DNA of 64,000 nucleotides, from contig JAPZLL010000002.1 of NCBI GenBank assembly GCA_036250225.1, positions 806,001-870,000 of the forward strand, written 5' to 3'. The DNA comes from Cercophora sp. LCS_1 (lineage: Eukaryota; Ascomycota; Sordariomycetes; Sordariales; Lasiosphaeriaceae). The position numbers were made by a program, and so were the translations under genes. Shown here piece after piece: positions 11,043 to 22,934 of the stretch. Numbering within the stretch: the first letter of the stretch is position 1; the number at the start of each line of letters is the position of its first letter. Below the pieces are notes generated by a model. That model made no database searches. It was given only the letters and a program-made list of their open reading frames with translations, and was not told the origin of the DNA.

Positions 11043-12086
11043 ATGACCCTCCACTCAATCCTAGGCCTAAACCGCATCGCCAAAAAAAAGACAAAACCAA
11101 AACCCCTCTCTCAACCTCAAAAATGGCCATCCTCCCTCCTCCGAACCAAACCAACCCCCCAACCTGAACCTCCAAAACAATCCCTCTCTCCTCCTAAACC
11201 CTCAGTAACACTCACCCAAGCCCACACCCACTCCCTAACAACAATGTTCTCCCCCCTTCCCTCCCTTCCATCATCCCAATCCCCAACAATCCTGACCTTC
11301 CGCTCTGCCCTCCCACCCATCATCTCAACACCTCACCTCCACTCCCTACTCGCCACCCCGACCATCGCAGAGCGCGAAATCACCCGCCAGATCCACGCCG
11401 GCGTGATCAGACGGGTTATAGTCCCGAGACGAGGGGAGTTCATTATACGCTCATCGGATTTGGAAACCATGATACGCTCTACGAGCTCTACGAGTCTGGA
11501 TGAGCAGACAAGAGAGGGGCTCATCACATGGCTGAGAACAAACCCCGCTGCGCAACGGGTTGATGGATTAGCAAATGTCGACGCCCTCGTCAGAGCGGGT
11601 TTCTTGACCGTCGACTGCGGGGAGGGCCTAGAACGACCAGGGGAACGGTACAAAACGATGGGGTTGGAGGTTGTGGCTAGGCAACCAACAGGGAGTGTGG
11701 GCGCTGTTGGGGGACGGGGGGTTGTTCGTGAGGCTGGGACCGGGGTTAAGAGTTTAGAAGTGGGGGATGATGGGAGATTGAGAGTTGCGGTCCCCGGGAT
11801 GGGGACTTGGTTGAAGGTTGTGGAGGGTGCGGTTGGGTATCTGGTTGAATTGGTGGAGAGGAGTGGGGGGATGGTGGTTGAGGGGACGTTGAAGGAACGG
11901 TGGGAGGGTGTTGAGGCTGCACGAGGGAGGGGTGAGTGGAAGGGTGTGTTGCCGGGGAGGACCAAGAAGTGGAGGGAGTTCTACGGGTTGGCCTTTGAGT
12001 GGGTTTTGGAAGAGGCGGCTGGGCTGGGAAGGATTGAGTTGTTTGAAACTAGGAGTGTTGGGCGTGGGGTTAGGCTTATCGGGTGA
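11043..12086 (+). CDS. STK19-like winged-helix protein
   Basis: Member of the family named serine/threonine kinase 19, now regarded as a winged-helix DNA-binding nuclear protein involved in transcription-coupled repair rather than a kinase. Single exon, 347 aa from the first in-frame ATG. A basic, Pro/Ser/Lys-rich N-terminus (about 1-85) precedes a hydrophobic helix-rich domain with the family-like segment TIAEREITRQIHAGVIRRVI followed by VPRRGEFIIRSSDLE, then repeated winged-helix-like units to the C-terminus. Oddly, the sense strand is extremely C-rich in the first 350 nt (CCN, CTC, ATC codons) and G-rich after about 11640 (GGG, GTG, GAG, GGTTG tracts), so base skew flips within one ORF. 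Family assignment rests on pattern recognition of the central region. Confidence 0.75.
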   Translation: MTLHSILGLNRIAKKKTKPKPLSQPQKWPSSLLRTKPTPQPEPPKQSLSPPKPSVTLTQAHTHSLTTMFSPLPSLPSSQSPTILTFRSALPPIISTPHLHSLLATPTIAEREITRQIHAGVIRRVIVPRRGEFIIRSSDLETMIRSTSSTSLDEQTREGLITWLRTNPAAQRVDGLANVDALVRAGFLTVDCGEGLERPGERYKTMGLEVVARQPTGSVGAVGGRGVVREAGTGVKSLEVGDDGRLRVAVPGMGTWLKVVEGAVGYLVELVERSGGMVVEGTLKERWEGVEAARGRGEWKGVLPGRTKKWREFYGLAFEWVLEEAAGLGRIELFETRSVGRGVRLIG

Positions 12087-15000
12087 GGAGGGCTCAAGGT
12101 ACGAGCTGTGGGACCATGGGATGGATATTGCCGGCGTTGGCGAGATCCCCCGGTGAGAGATCTTGACGGCCAGGGGAATCGTCCGTGCTAAATCGCCGTG
12201 TCAAACCGGCGTTTCGGTCTTGAAGACGGGACGGCACGACACCGGGTTAACCTGACTAGATGGACGACCGGCCTCGCTCCCGGGGCCCGTAGCCGGGTGT
12301 ACCTGGTCAGCGGACGGTTCAAGAGGGTTTGAAGACTAGATGAGTACGGAGGAGCTGAGCTGGCTCTGTTGCTCCAGATGTCGCAATCCCGATGCGGCCC
12401 CGTGGCTGGGGTTCAGCCATCATCCCTGGAGAAATAACACGGCAGCTGACCCTGGAAAAGCTGGGGAGAAACAGCAACCCAGCCCAGGGAGTTTCCGACA
12501 GACAGTTGAAACACTGGTCGATATGCGACAGATGGAAGCGTAGCTTATGTATGTATGCGCAAAGCCAGCCAGAGATCTAGGTTGTTTCTCACAGGAGGAA
12601 TAAACAGCACTCTAAGTAGAGACGAGGGAATTCAGAAACAAAGCAGCATATAGTTTGTCGGTAGTTAGCCTACAGGAGTATCATGTCTGAGACAGCATGC
12701 GAATAGAAGCGAGACACTGCACATGGGAATTCCAGGAACCCGGTATCCATTTTGTCAATAACGCAGTCCAATACAATACAAAACCCCCCATTTCCATCAT
12801 GAAACACAGTAGAGTGTGTTTTCTCCTGCGTAGTGTCAACATTTAGAATACAGGTAGGGATGAACCCTGCTTCTCACGCTCGCAGGAGCAGCATCTGTGT
12901 GTTGAACCACCGTGCCTCGCCCTCACATCCCGCCCGCACCGACGTCGGAAACGATGACCACCCCCACCAGCACCCCTCGTTGCTTAGCCAGCGCCGAGAC
13001 CTGACCTGGAACTTGAACTGCCCGCTTGAACAACAGCGGAAGGCTCGCGGGCTGGTTGGTGTAACGGCGGGATGTGTGGAAAGGGTGGGAAGCACAGAAG
13101 CAGATCAGAACTCTGGTATAACCCTCGGCGAGCCAATAGGCTTTGCGCCGGTTATGAGTTTGCGATAGCCCTTCCACTCTCGCTACTGTTCGGGAACCAA
13201 ACTGTCTGTGAGTGGCCGGCTGAGATTGATGAACAGTGAGTACATGTTGGAGGTGTGCCTATTCTCCCTCCCGGGTTTCTTCGCACTGCACTGCACTGCG
13301 AGAATGCGGCAGAGACAAGTTTTACAGTAATTTTTTTTTGGCACTTGGTGTTTGGCATCAACGTAGTTTATTAGTTCGGTTTCAATGAGGCACGCCTGTC
13401 GATCATCAGTAGTTTATTTTAGAATGTCGAAACGAAGCATTGCAGATACTGGAAGTATTCCGCATGATCAGAATACGACCTCCAAGCATCTGAAGAGCCC
13501 TTGTAATCTATGCGGCAGGTGGGCCGCAGTTTCTCGAAAGAAAGGGGGCAACTCTCCTTCGGACGGCGACCGTCTTGGCATGCCGGCAGAAACGCATTGA
13601 CATCTGGACATTTGGGCCTGCAGGACACCTCGCAGCGCAGATGCTGTCCGCTTGCTTGTCAATACCTGTCAAAAGCCAACCTGAACTTGGCAGCAATCAG
13701 CGGTGCTGTGTGTTCCATGAGTGAGATAGATGGGCATCTGAAGAGGCTGAAGTCGCTGAAATTTGACCGATCGTTGACAGGAGCCGGCAGCTGGCTTGGG
13801 GCTCGATCGCATGAGCAAAACCCCTATCTGTCACCTCCGTCTGCTGTCCCTCGGAGACGTTGCATCGACGTCGATCATGGAGACAGAGTTGGAGACTTTG
13901 GGGCACAGGCGGACGGATTACCGCGGCCCACCCGCGAAACAGTTTGGTAGTTGATGTATCCGCCATCACTGCGGGCAGCGAGTTGAGATGAATCCCGGGT
14001 ATGTGGGAGCCTTGGTCGCGGATCCTCAGGCCCCCGCGTGGCTCTGGGAGTTTCGGTGAAACGGTGAAGCACTGTCAGATGCGGTGGATGCCGGTCATAC
14101 GCACCATGTGAGGCACTCCGGACACGGCGCCGGGTTGCGGGCTCCTGTCGCACTCTGCACGCAAGAGAAGCTAGATGTGATCATGGACCTCGACCTCGAC
14201 CTGCTGCATCCCACTGGCTCGATGCCACCGCTGGTGACATTCGGTGACAATGGGACGTCGCATCCCTGTCGATAAGCGCACGGTCCTTGGTCTCGGGCAG
14301 CGGCAGCCAGCCTTTAGCTGCTGACGCTGCAGTGCCGAACGAAGAGATTGCGCCGTGCCGGCGGGATCCTGGGGTTCCTTCTCGTCGACCGACTCTTGCA
14401 GTTCGTAGGTGCCATGTTTGATTGCCTCTCGTGTGCTCGTGGAAGTGCCCTCCCTCAGGCTCGTCTCAAGTCTCTCATTCGAGGCCTGCGCGGGCGTATT
14501 GACCAATTGGTGATGGTTATGCCTGCGAACTTTGCTTTTTCTGGGGGTGATCGTCGGGGAACTCTTAGCGCCAATCAGAGGCTCGCGATGGCTTACAACA
14601 CAGCCAGGGGACGGGCAAAGAGGCTGCTCGCCACCCCTTCTACCACGAGTTGGTATCGTGGGCAACACGACGTCTCCTCGGCCCAAAAGCGGGTAGTTTG
14701 CCCACATGTAGGGTAGCGTCGCCGCGGAACCTGAGAGCCATCAAAAAAACTGCCCATGGAAAACGGTGTGATGCCATCGAGACGGGGTGACAGCTAAGTG
14801 GGCGGACCTGCATCTGCACCTGCATCACGCAGACCCCTGGCCGGTTGGCCTGCCGGTTCCCCTCCACATTCGTCGGCAGCCAGGCAGAGGAAAAGGAGGC
14901 GTTGAGATGGATGCAAAGGCCCCTTCCCAGCGCAGCATGCCAAATGAGATCAATGGGCGATTTGCCCTGTTCGTACGCATCGCGTGACAACCGGCAGCCC

Positions 15001-16772
15001 CGACTTGCTTCTGCTCCGAGCTGGTCGAGCTGGGCAATGCAGCAAGGCGCCTGCTCGTGCATCCCTTGGGATCGCCAGCTGGCTGGGTTCGTGGCGGCCA
15101 CCAGCCATCATCGGCCACCGTTGGAGTGAGGGGAGTCGAGCCGTCCCAGCGAGACCCGATGCGAGAACCACGGCGCGCACCGGGATCTGAGAGCAACAGG
15201 AAGAAAGGGAACCTTCGTCTTGAATCCCCTGGCCGACGCGGGCGAAGAGCAAAAGACCCGCTCCTCCAAATACGGCTTAATGAGTTCCAAGATGCAGGTG
15301 CAGGGATCGCAGGGGCCCGTTGGCGGTCCGTCAAATTGCTTCTTCGCGAAAAGGGCAAGGGCCCAGCTGCGGTTGGCGGGGCGCGCGGAAGACTGTGGAG
15401 GTCTTCTCTCTCTCGCGAAAATGGGACCACGGTGGACGAACCAACAAGGGTTGGAAAAAGGGAAGGGAAGGGTGACCTGGGGCAAGCGAAGGGTCCCAAG
15501 ACATTGAACGCGGTTGTCCCTTCCACCTCTCTTGAAATCAAAATTTTGCTTCTTGCAACCGCATCGGTGAAAGAGCGCAGCCCGGTCCGCTCGCCATCTG
15601 AGAGAGACAATCGTGTGTCGACGTCGTCTCCATCGCGCTCCTTCTGTGTGTTGCACTTCCCGCGCTAGTCAGTCCCTTGATTGGAGCTCGACGATCCACC
15701 GAACCCGACGACTCAGTGCTTGCCGTCATCCAACAGCTCGCATCCCATCCCGCCTTTCGATCCATCGCATCCCACTCGCGCTGCTCGCGCAAACTTTAGA
15801 CGCCTACCCAACACCACGCAGGGTGCTCCCGTCTTTTCAGTCATCCGATCGTTTCGATTATGCTTCTTGAGTCGTCGTCGCCTTACCTGTCAACTTTGGC
15901 GCCAGTGTTCGTCTGAGCTCGCTGGCTGCCGTCATTCCGTCTCGGGGAAAGGCCGGATCCCACAGTGGCTCGCGCTCGCTCCAGCTTTGTTTCCCCGCCG
16001 CCACGACTGCCACTGGCCGACCTTGGTCTCCGTGTTCTGGCCGATTGCTCGACGCTCGACTTCCCACAGTCACTACGCTCGCCCAAGCCTCGGCTGCTCC
16101 TTGCGAATATTCCCCGAGATCTCGACGTATACCGGCCCTTGACGCATTTTGGAAACAATCCCAGAAGCAACTACACGCAAACCTGAAAAGGCGGCCCGTT
16201 GGGCATTCGAACCTCGACGACCCTTGGCGATCCACCTCCGACCCCGCGCTCGCTTTCTTTCCTTTCGAACCACCAAGGCTTGCTGCAAGCACTCGCTCGC
16301 TGTCTGTGATTTCGGCGAACCGCAGGAAGCCAGACAAATACCTTCGGTGCATTATCCTCAGGCGACGAACTGGAAACCTGGCACCTAGCGGTACGCATAA
16401 GATTCGTTTCTGTAGCTTGCGGGTCAACGTCGATCGGAACTTTCTATCCACGGTGCTTTGACAGTTGATGGACACAAGGCTTACGAAAGTATCTACAGAC
16501 TTGCCACATCCCTTGCGAATTGGTTCCGCATAACAACGTTTCATGACCCGTCCGTGTCCGAAGTTTGGTTCTGGAGACGTCCTGGTTTTCACACACCCTT
16601 TAGCCAAGGGTGGTTTAGTTGCGTCGGCGAGCTGACAACAGAAATCTGCTCATTATTGTTGCTCGCCTTCACCGCAATTGATGGCCTTGGTCTAACTCTC
16701 AAATCCACTGTAGCGCATCACGTTGACCGCGTTGTCGCAACCGCGCGATTTTGAAGTTCGACGGCCACAACC
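12087..16772. other. Gene-poor 4.7-kb region; upstream/leader of the kinesin gene
   Basis: Frames of 100-260 codons occur on both strands and overlap one another between about 13.5 and 16.6 kb, but none has domain-like sequence, and the reciprocal open frames reflect GC-rich composition. The segment from about 15.6 to 16.77 kb is C/T-rich and probably holds the promoter and a long 5' UTR with upstream ATGs. No tRNA, transposase or tandem repeat was recognised. Confidence 0.45.
12194..12297. other. Cluster of short inverted repeats downstream of the STK19-like gene
   Basis: Three potential hairpins occur within about 100 nt: CGCCG/CGGCG (12194-12211), GTCTT-G-AAGAC (12217-12227) and CCCGG/CCGGG (12279-12297), plus the palindrome GGTTAACC (12245-12252). 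They lie 108-211 nt after the stop codon and may form a structured 3' UTR or small RNA. No known RNA family was recognised. Confidence 0.3.
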
Positions 16773-19719
16773 ATGTCTGCTTCGCTCCCGAGACCACCCC
16801 GCCCGTCAAACGGCCCGCCGACCACGGCGCTTCCCGCCCTCCCGGTTGGGAAAACACGAAAGAGCATGGGGGGCTTGCCAACACCTCTCAGCAAGTCTAC
16901 ACCTTCTACTCCGAGAAGTGGCCTTCGCGCACCCTCCGCAGCATTTCCACCTCCCACGTCACCGGCGCCGACAGGAGCCCTACCGCAACCTAGGGCGGTT
17001 TCGGGTATGGGTACCAGTCTAAGCCCGGGTAAGACGGTCAGGAAAGTCGTCAGTATTGCCGCCTTCCCACACCCTCCGCGTGGTGAGCGAACTGCCAGCA
17101 TGCCACCGAGCCCGCTTTCCGCACCGCGGAAATCAAAAACCCCAACAACGCCAACTTACTCGTTTTCCAACACAAACCCCAGCCTCCTCAATGGCACTGG
17201 AGAGGGAAAGTCTGTTGCTCGTCTGGTCGGAACTAGAAACTCCGACGGGTTAATCAGCGTCTCCTCACCACCGCAGAGCCGAAGCTCCTCAGCGCAGGAT
17301 TCGTATTCGACTTCGGCGACTCAGTATGAGGATGTTGTAGAAGGTGCACAACAAAGGTCGGACGCGGGGCCAAGCGGGAAGCGCGCGTCGAAACTGGATG
17401 GGAAAGGCAATGTTATTGTCAGCGTTCGAGTACGGCCAGATGCTGGTGGAAATGACAACTCTGCAGGAGATTGGATGGTTGATCCACGAAAATCTCTCAT
17501 CGTCTACAACGGAAAGGAGGGCGGAGACTACTATTACGGTGCGTTTTTTCTCCCAACTCGTGGATGTTGGTCAACTAACGAGTATTGTAGACAACGTTTT
17601 CTCGACGAATGATGACAATTCAAAGGTTTACGACCACAGCGCAAAACGCTTGGTCCGACGGGTTATGGAAGGCTATCACGGAACCGTGTTCGCCTACGGC
17701 ATGACTGGCACGGGAAAGACGTTTTCGATGCAGGGTACCGCATCCTCACCTGGTGTGATTCCTCTTGCAATCACCGACATATTCTCTTACATCCGCGAGA
17801 CGCCTTCGAGGGAGTTTCTGCTTCGCGTCAGCTACCTCGAAATTTACAACGAGAAAATTCACGATCTACTGAGCATGCCGACAGGCAATGGTGTCGGGGC
17901 GAACCAGGCGCAGGAAGAGATCAAGTTGCGAGAAGACAGCAAAAGAGGAGTCTATGCGAGCCCTTTGAAAGAAGAAATCGTGCAGAGTCCAACGCAACTT
18001 CTGCGTGTGATCGCCCGTGGCGACCAGGCTCGTAGGACAGCAAGCACCCAGTTCAACGCCAGGAGTTCCCGAAGTCACGCGGTGGTGCAGATCGTCGTGG
18101 AGAGTCGCGAACGCCTCCCGGGGAATCTGGCTGGGGACAGTAAACGACAGGGTCTTCCGCCGGGAGGAGTTCGAGTCTCGACGCTCAGTCTCATCGACTT
18201 GGCTGGTTCCGAGAAGGCTGCGGAGTCCAAGGAACGCCGACAGGAGGGATCTCATATCAACAAGAGTTTGTTGACGCTGGGTACAGTTATCGCGAAACTT
18301 TCCGAACACAAGGACAAGGACGGAAAGGCGGCGGACAAGGATGGCAAGCATTTGCCCTACCGAGACAGCAAACTCACGAGACTTCTTCAGGGCGCACTCT
18401 CTGGAGGCTCGCTAGTCAGTATTCTCTGCACCATTCAGATTGGTTCAGCCGGCAGTACTGCTACCGCCAACTCCCACGCGACAGAGACTCTCAACACGCT
18501 CAAGTTTGCATCGCGAGCCAAGAACAATATTGTGAGCCATGCCAAACGTGCAGAGGAAGCTCTTGGAGCTGGTGGCGACGGTGGCGCGAGAGTTTTGCTC
18601 GAACGGTACCGAATGGAGATTGCCGAACTGCGAGGCCAGCTCGAAACGCACACCAAAAATAACAACAAGAAGGAAACCGAGGAGGAAAGAGAGCGCGATG
18701 CTGAGGAGGAGAGGGCTCGTGAGAAAGAGGCTGAACAGCGCCATGAAGAGCAGATGCTGGAAATGCAGCTGGCCCGGACAGCACTGAAAGAGAGGATCGA
18801 TCATTTGAACCGACTGATCCTCAGCTCCAAGTCGACGGGTGTGAATGCAAATGGCACCTTCAGCTCTCTCGGCATGCACCCTCGATATTCACAAGGATCT
18901 GTAAGGTCTTCATTAGCCGCCTCAAATGCCGGTAGGCCGATGATAGAGCGGACAGCGTCCATGACCTCTAGTGCATCTACCATCGGTCGGAAATCGAGCA
19001 GCCACCGATCATCAGGGGGTGTAGAAGTCCCGGCAGCCGTCGAGGACGAGGATAGCACCGGCGAATATGGCGATGGAACGGCATCGCTAGCAGCGCAAAA
19101 CCGTGCCTTGCAAGCAGATCTTGCCGACAAGAACAGATATATCCAGACACTTGAAAAGCGACTCCTCCAGGCTCGCCGCGCGAGCTCGTCTCGAACATCG
19201 GTGGGGCTGGCCTCGGGCAAAGGGATTATGGTCGGTGAAGATCATAGCGTTTCTGCTCTGTTGAAAGAGAAGGATACGGAAATTGCGGAACTTCGAGCCC
19301 GTCTTGACGACAAAGACCGTATGTTGGCGGCGCTGCGCAGTGCAGCGCGCTCAAGGGACAATGCCGACAGGGTTGAGTCCAGGACTGAGCATCGGGGCTC
19401 ACAAATCCTCGATAGCAATCCCGGCCCGCCACCCGCCGCCGGTCTCCCAAGCACTTCGCTTGTGCGCCAGGTGTCGCACCTCCGAAAGCGAACAAAGAGT
19501 GTGGACGAGATGAGCCGGATGTTGGATGAGATGATCCAAGATAGAGTCGAGTCGGGTCAAATCGTCCGAAGCACCCGGGGAAGTGTTAGAGTCGCGCCCG
19601 ATCGCAAGGAACAGGCGGCACCCGAGCCACCAAAGGTACCGATCCAGCTTCAGCTCCTGTCGAGGCAGAGGTCGTCGGTGCCTGCTGAGTCTCAGAGTCA
19701 GATGGTACTGGAGGCGTAA
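16773..19719 (+). CDS. kipA: Kinesin-7 motor, KipA/Kip2/Tea2 type
   Basis: Plus-end-directed kinesin that carries polarity factors along microtubules to hyphal tips. Two exons, 16773..17538 and 17591..19719, joined over a 52-nt intron (GTGCGT...TAG), encode 964 aa. The N-terminus (1-210) is a Ser/Pro/Thr-rich disordered extension typical of Kip2/KipA. The motor runs from about 212 to 590: start NVIVSVRVRP, P-loop GMTGTGKT (292-299, the variant seen in this subfamily rather than GQTGSGKT), switch I NARSSRSHA, switch II LIDLAGSEKA, and the neck-proximal ETLNTLKFASRAKNN. Charged coiled coils follow (about 600-690 and 770-850), separated by Ser-rich linkers. The intron sits just before the DNVFSTNDDN segment. 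The gene appears intact. Confidence 0.94.
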
Positions 19720-22700
19720 TAACCTTCACATTCGTTTTTTATTTCATTCGGCCGAATCCGTTTTCTTGGCGTCTTATCTCGTCGGAGTTGGCGGGTTCGA
19801 GTGACAGATCAAAATCCTTGTTGTTCTGGGTTTGGGATTGGGCCAGGAGTTTTGGGGAAAACTGCGATTGCTTTTGTTGTTTTTGGTTCGGCTGCCTATT
19901 TGTCTTATACCCGACTTCGGTTTTTTTGTTTGGCAGTGCTGGAGGTTTTTGAGTCTGTTTTTCAAGAAGGATCCTCGGGGGGGTGGCTAACTGTACCATA
20001 ATATGTATTTGAGGGGGGGGCCACTGGCGGCAAACGGGAACGAGTTGGGCCTACGAGGGAGACGACGGGAGGACCGACGTACGTGACGTGATGAGGTTGG
20101 GCAAGCAGAGATGAAGCGCTGGCTTACGTTGTATTTGTACTATACCATTACATGGAGAGAAGAGCAAGCGAGCGAGTAACTTTGCGGAGTCAAGACGAGG
20201 AAAAAGGAGCAATGATCTAATAACTGTTATGCAAACACAACCTTGTTCCACCCGTTTAAGCCAATGAGGTGTCTGTGACGGCCTTGCTTTGCCCGAAGCC
20301 GCGCGGGAAGTTGCCTGTTCCCGTGTTTGCGTCTAGGGAGTGTCGGGGATGGATGTGTGGGGTTTGCACGCAACATCGAGTCAGTGTCCCCAGACGTGGA
20401 GGGAGCATCCTGACTGTTGCATGATTTCATCTTCATAACTCCACATTGCGGTCGTGGTCCGAGTGTGTCTACAATGAGAGAGCGAGAGTTTGGCACAAAG
20501 CCGTTCAGCAATATGGAAGCAGATGTTCCTCGGCTCCAATGGTTCTATTATGAGGTAACCTAGGCATAATGTTCTCGTCCTTTGCTGCAAGTGCCTCGAA
20601 CGCTTCGCCAGGCTGAGGAACATAGGATTGACGCAGTGTATTCGAGAAGGTTTGGCGAGTTGAGACTGTTCGCGAGTTAGACCAGTCAGCCGCATTATTT
20701 ACTGAGTCCTTTGGGAAAGCATCCAGACCCGGATTTTCCAAGCCGTGATATTCTCCGTTCCGTTGACGGGATGGGTTTTCCCGGGACGGCTGCCGTTGAC
20801 ATATATTCCTTACTCACCCCCCACTTGGAAATGCATGCAAGTCAACGACCAAGGATAGTTCGCTGGGTGTTGAACGAGCCCTAACAGTAGCAGAAGTTGC
20901 AGGTGCCTCGAGCAATGTAGATGTGCTCCGCGTTGCTCATCGTGTTGTTTCTCTTCCACGTGGACGCTTACGTCCATGGCAAACGAGGCAAACTGCACCT
21001 TGCCGTGTTGCGGGAGGCGGCGAGCGTCTCACAGGTCATCCGGAGATGTCTTGAATCGTGTTGTAAGCTGGCAAAGCACCTAGCCGGTAAGCAAGCAAAC
21101 AGCGGCGTTTCAAAAGGATTTTGTTGCTGTTTGTTTGCGCATTGCATTGCATCGCTCCGCAGAAGCGAACGAGGCAGTCCGCCTATACCTTCCACAATCA
21201 GGAACCGACGAAACGTGATGTGCGGTGAATTTCTTCCAAGAGCAGGCTGAAGAAAAAAAGGGGGCAACTGCAGTCAGCGGCGGGAGGAGAAATGCCGCGG
21301 AATCACAACGTGCGTTCCTAAGTGGAGGGCAGTGAGAAACGGCATGTGTGAGAGAATGCGATCATTCTTCCAACCAGCATTCGCAGATGCCGTGCCCCGC
21401 GAGAAGATCAACGTAGATGATCCGGGTCCGAAGAGCCCGCCCCCCCTGCAACTGCCTGTGGGGAGTGCCTGAGTGGCGCATTCTATTTCCGCTGATTGGG
21501 CCTATTGTTCCAACCGTCGAAGCTCGGCACGTTTCAGGTTTGACAGGGGTCTGATGGTGATCGACCCTGACTCCACCTCTGCTCTTTCCAGCAACATTCG
21601 ATCCCTGGGGCAGAAACCAACCAGAGAAGTAGGCCAACATTGACGATAAACATTCCGTTGCCGTTGGACCCAGCTTCGCCAAATTTGGAGAGGCTGAAAC
21701 CCCACGGGACACCGCAAACCGGTTCGCCTCGCCAGCCACGCAAACAGATGCTGATGGCGGCGCGGATCTGCTTGGTTTGGTGCCTTTCTCATCCAGCTTT
21801 CAAAACCCCTCCACGCCACTGGTTGAGGCGGGGAGGTGGGCAACCCCTGAATAAAGGGTTACGTAGCGGCGTAGCATGGATCGACAAGTCCTGCCTTTTT
21901 TGAACTGATGGGGAGATCCTTTCCTCATCCCTTGTCGTTTTCTTCGCCCTTGAGGCTTTTCCATCATGTGAGATGGGGGCAACAGCAAGTTGACAGCAAA
22001 GGCCTGCGCCCCGGGTTTCTTCTTCTCTCCTCCCCGTGACATTTCTTGTGCATCTGTATCACCAACCGTCCTCCGTTGGCCGGATTCGCCGTCGAGGCAA
22101 GTGTCGACCGCTTGCGACGTCGACTCTGGTTCGCACACCTTCGCGTCGTGGAACCGAGTTCGCAACTGCCGTCTGAAACCCTTTCGCTCCCTGGACGGAG
22201 ACCTCATCCCCGAGGCACTACTACACGTCATTTCGGGAGAACCACACTTGGACGATATTTCAAGTCCCCTCCTCGCGAAAATCCGCCGAGCTACACGTGC
22301 ACGGCGATCGTGCTGATTGTCAACCAAGTTTCCTCAAGGGCGCCCGCTTGCGATCACCATCGGTGTGCCCACTTTGACTGTACACCGAATGTGAGAACCA
22401 CAGCATACCACCCGAGTACCGTCCCTTCGCCAATCCAATCAGTTTGCCGGCAGCGGGCCTCGCACGCCCTGAGCACGTTTGCGTCGATCCTCGCCGTGAG
22501 TCGCTCAGTGTCGGCGCTTTTTTTTCCCCTTCTCCTCCTCTCGGACCCGGGGAAAGCGACAGCAACTTGTGTGTTTGTTGGATGGGTTTGCTAGGAGGTC
22601 ATATGGCAACCTGGCCGCTCCCTTGGACGAAGAATATTGATTCCGTCGCGCTTGTCAACTCCCTTTACTCCGCCATGGTTACGGCCCTTCAGAATTCACC

Positions 22701-22934
22701 CTATCTGTTACCGAGATCAACGACCTTCGTATGAGCCCCGACACAGTTCCTGTCTTCTGGCTTGCTTTCCTTGACTCGGAGGATCAAGCGCCTGCAAGAC
22801 GTCAAACTGCAAACGGGACTTTGCCCTGCAGCGTTTGGCTTCGTGCCTCCCACGGCCTCCGTGGCAGGAGGCACCTCGTTCACCATTCGCCCGAAGCTTG
22901 AACATTTTGTATTTCAGCATCTTACGTCGACAAA
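19720..22934. other. Gene-poor 3.2-kb region
   Basis: Left part: 3' flank of the kinesin gene with T-rich tracts and a G-run near 20010. The middle (20.0-21.9 kb) has only short frames and nothing recognisable. The last ~1 kb (21.95-22.93) is C/T-rich with several upstream ATGs and is probably promoter plus a long leader of the next gene. No RNA gene or mobile element seen. Confidence 0.45.

Noticed and set aside
14825..15610. 261-codon minus-strand frame
   Set aside because: Mirrored by long plus-strand frames (15057-15668) in the same DNA, Pro/Ser/Arg-rich, no recognisable family or splice pattern.
15858..16607. 249-codon minus-strand frame in the kinesin leader
   Set aside because: No domain-like sequence, overlaps several frames on the other strand, low-complexity Arg/Ser composition, and lies in probable leader DNA; explained by GC-rich composition.
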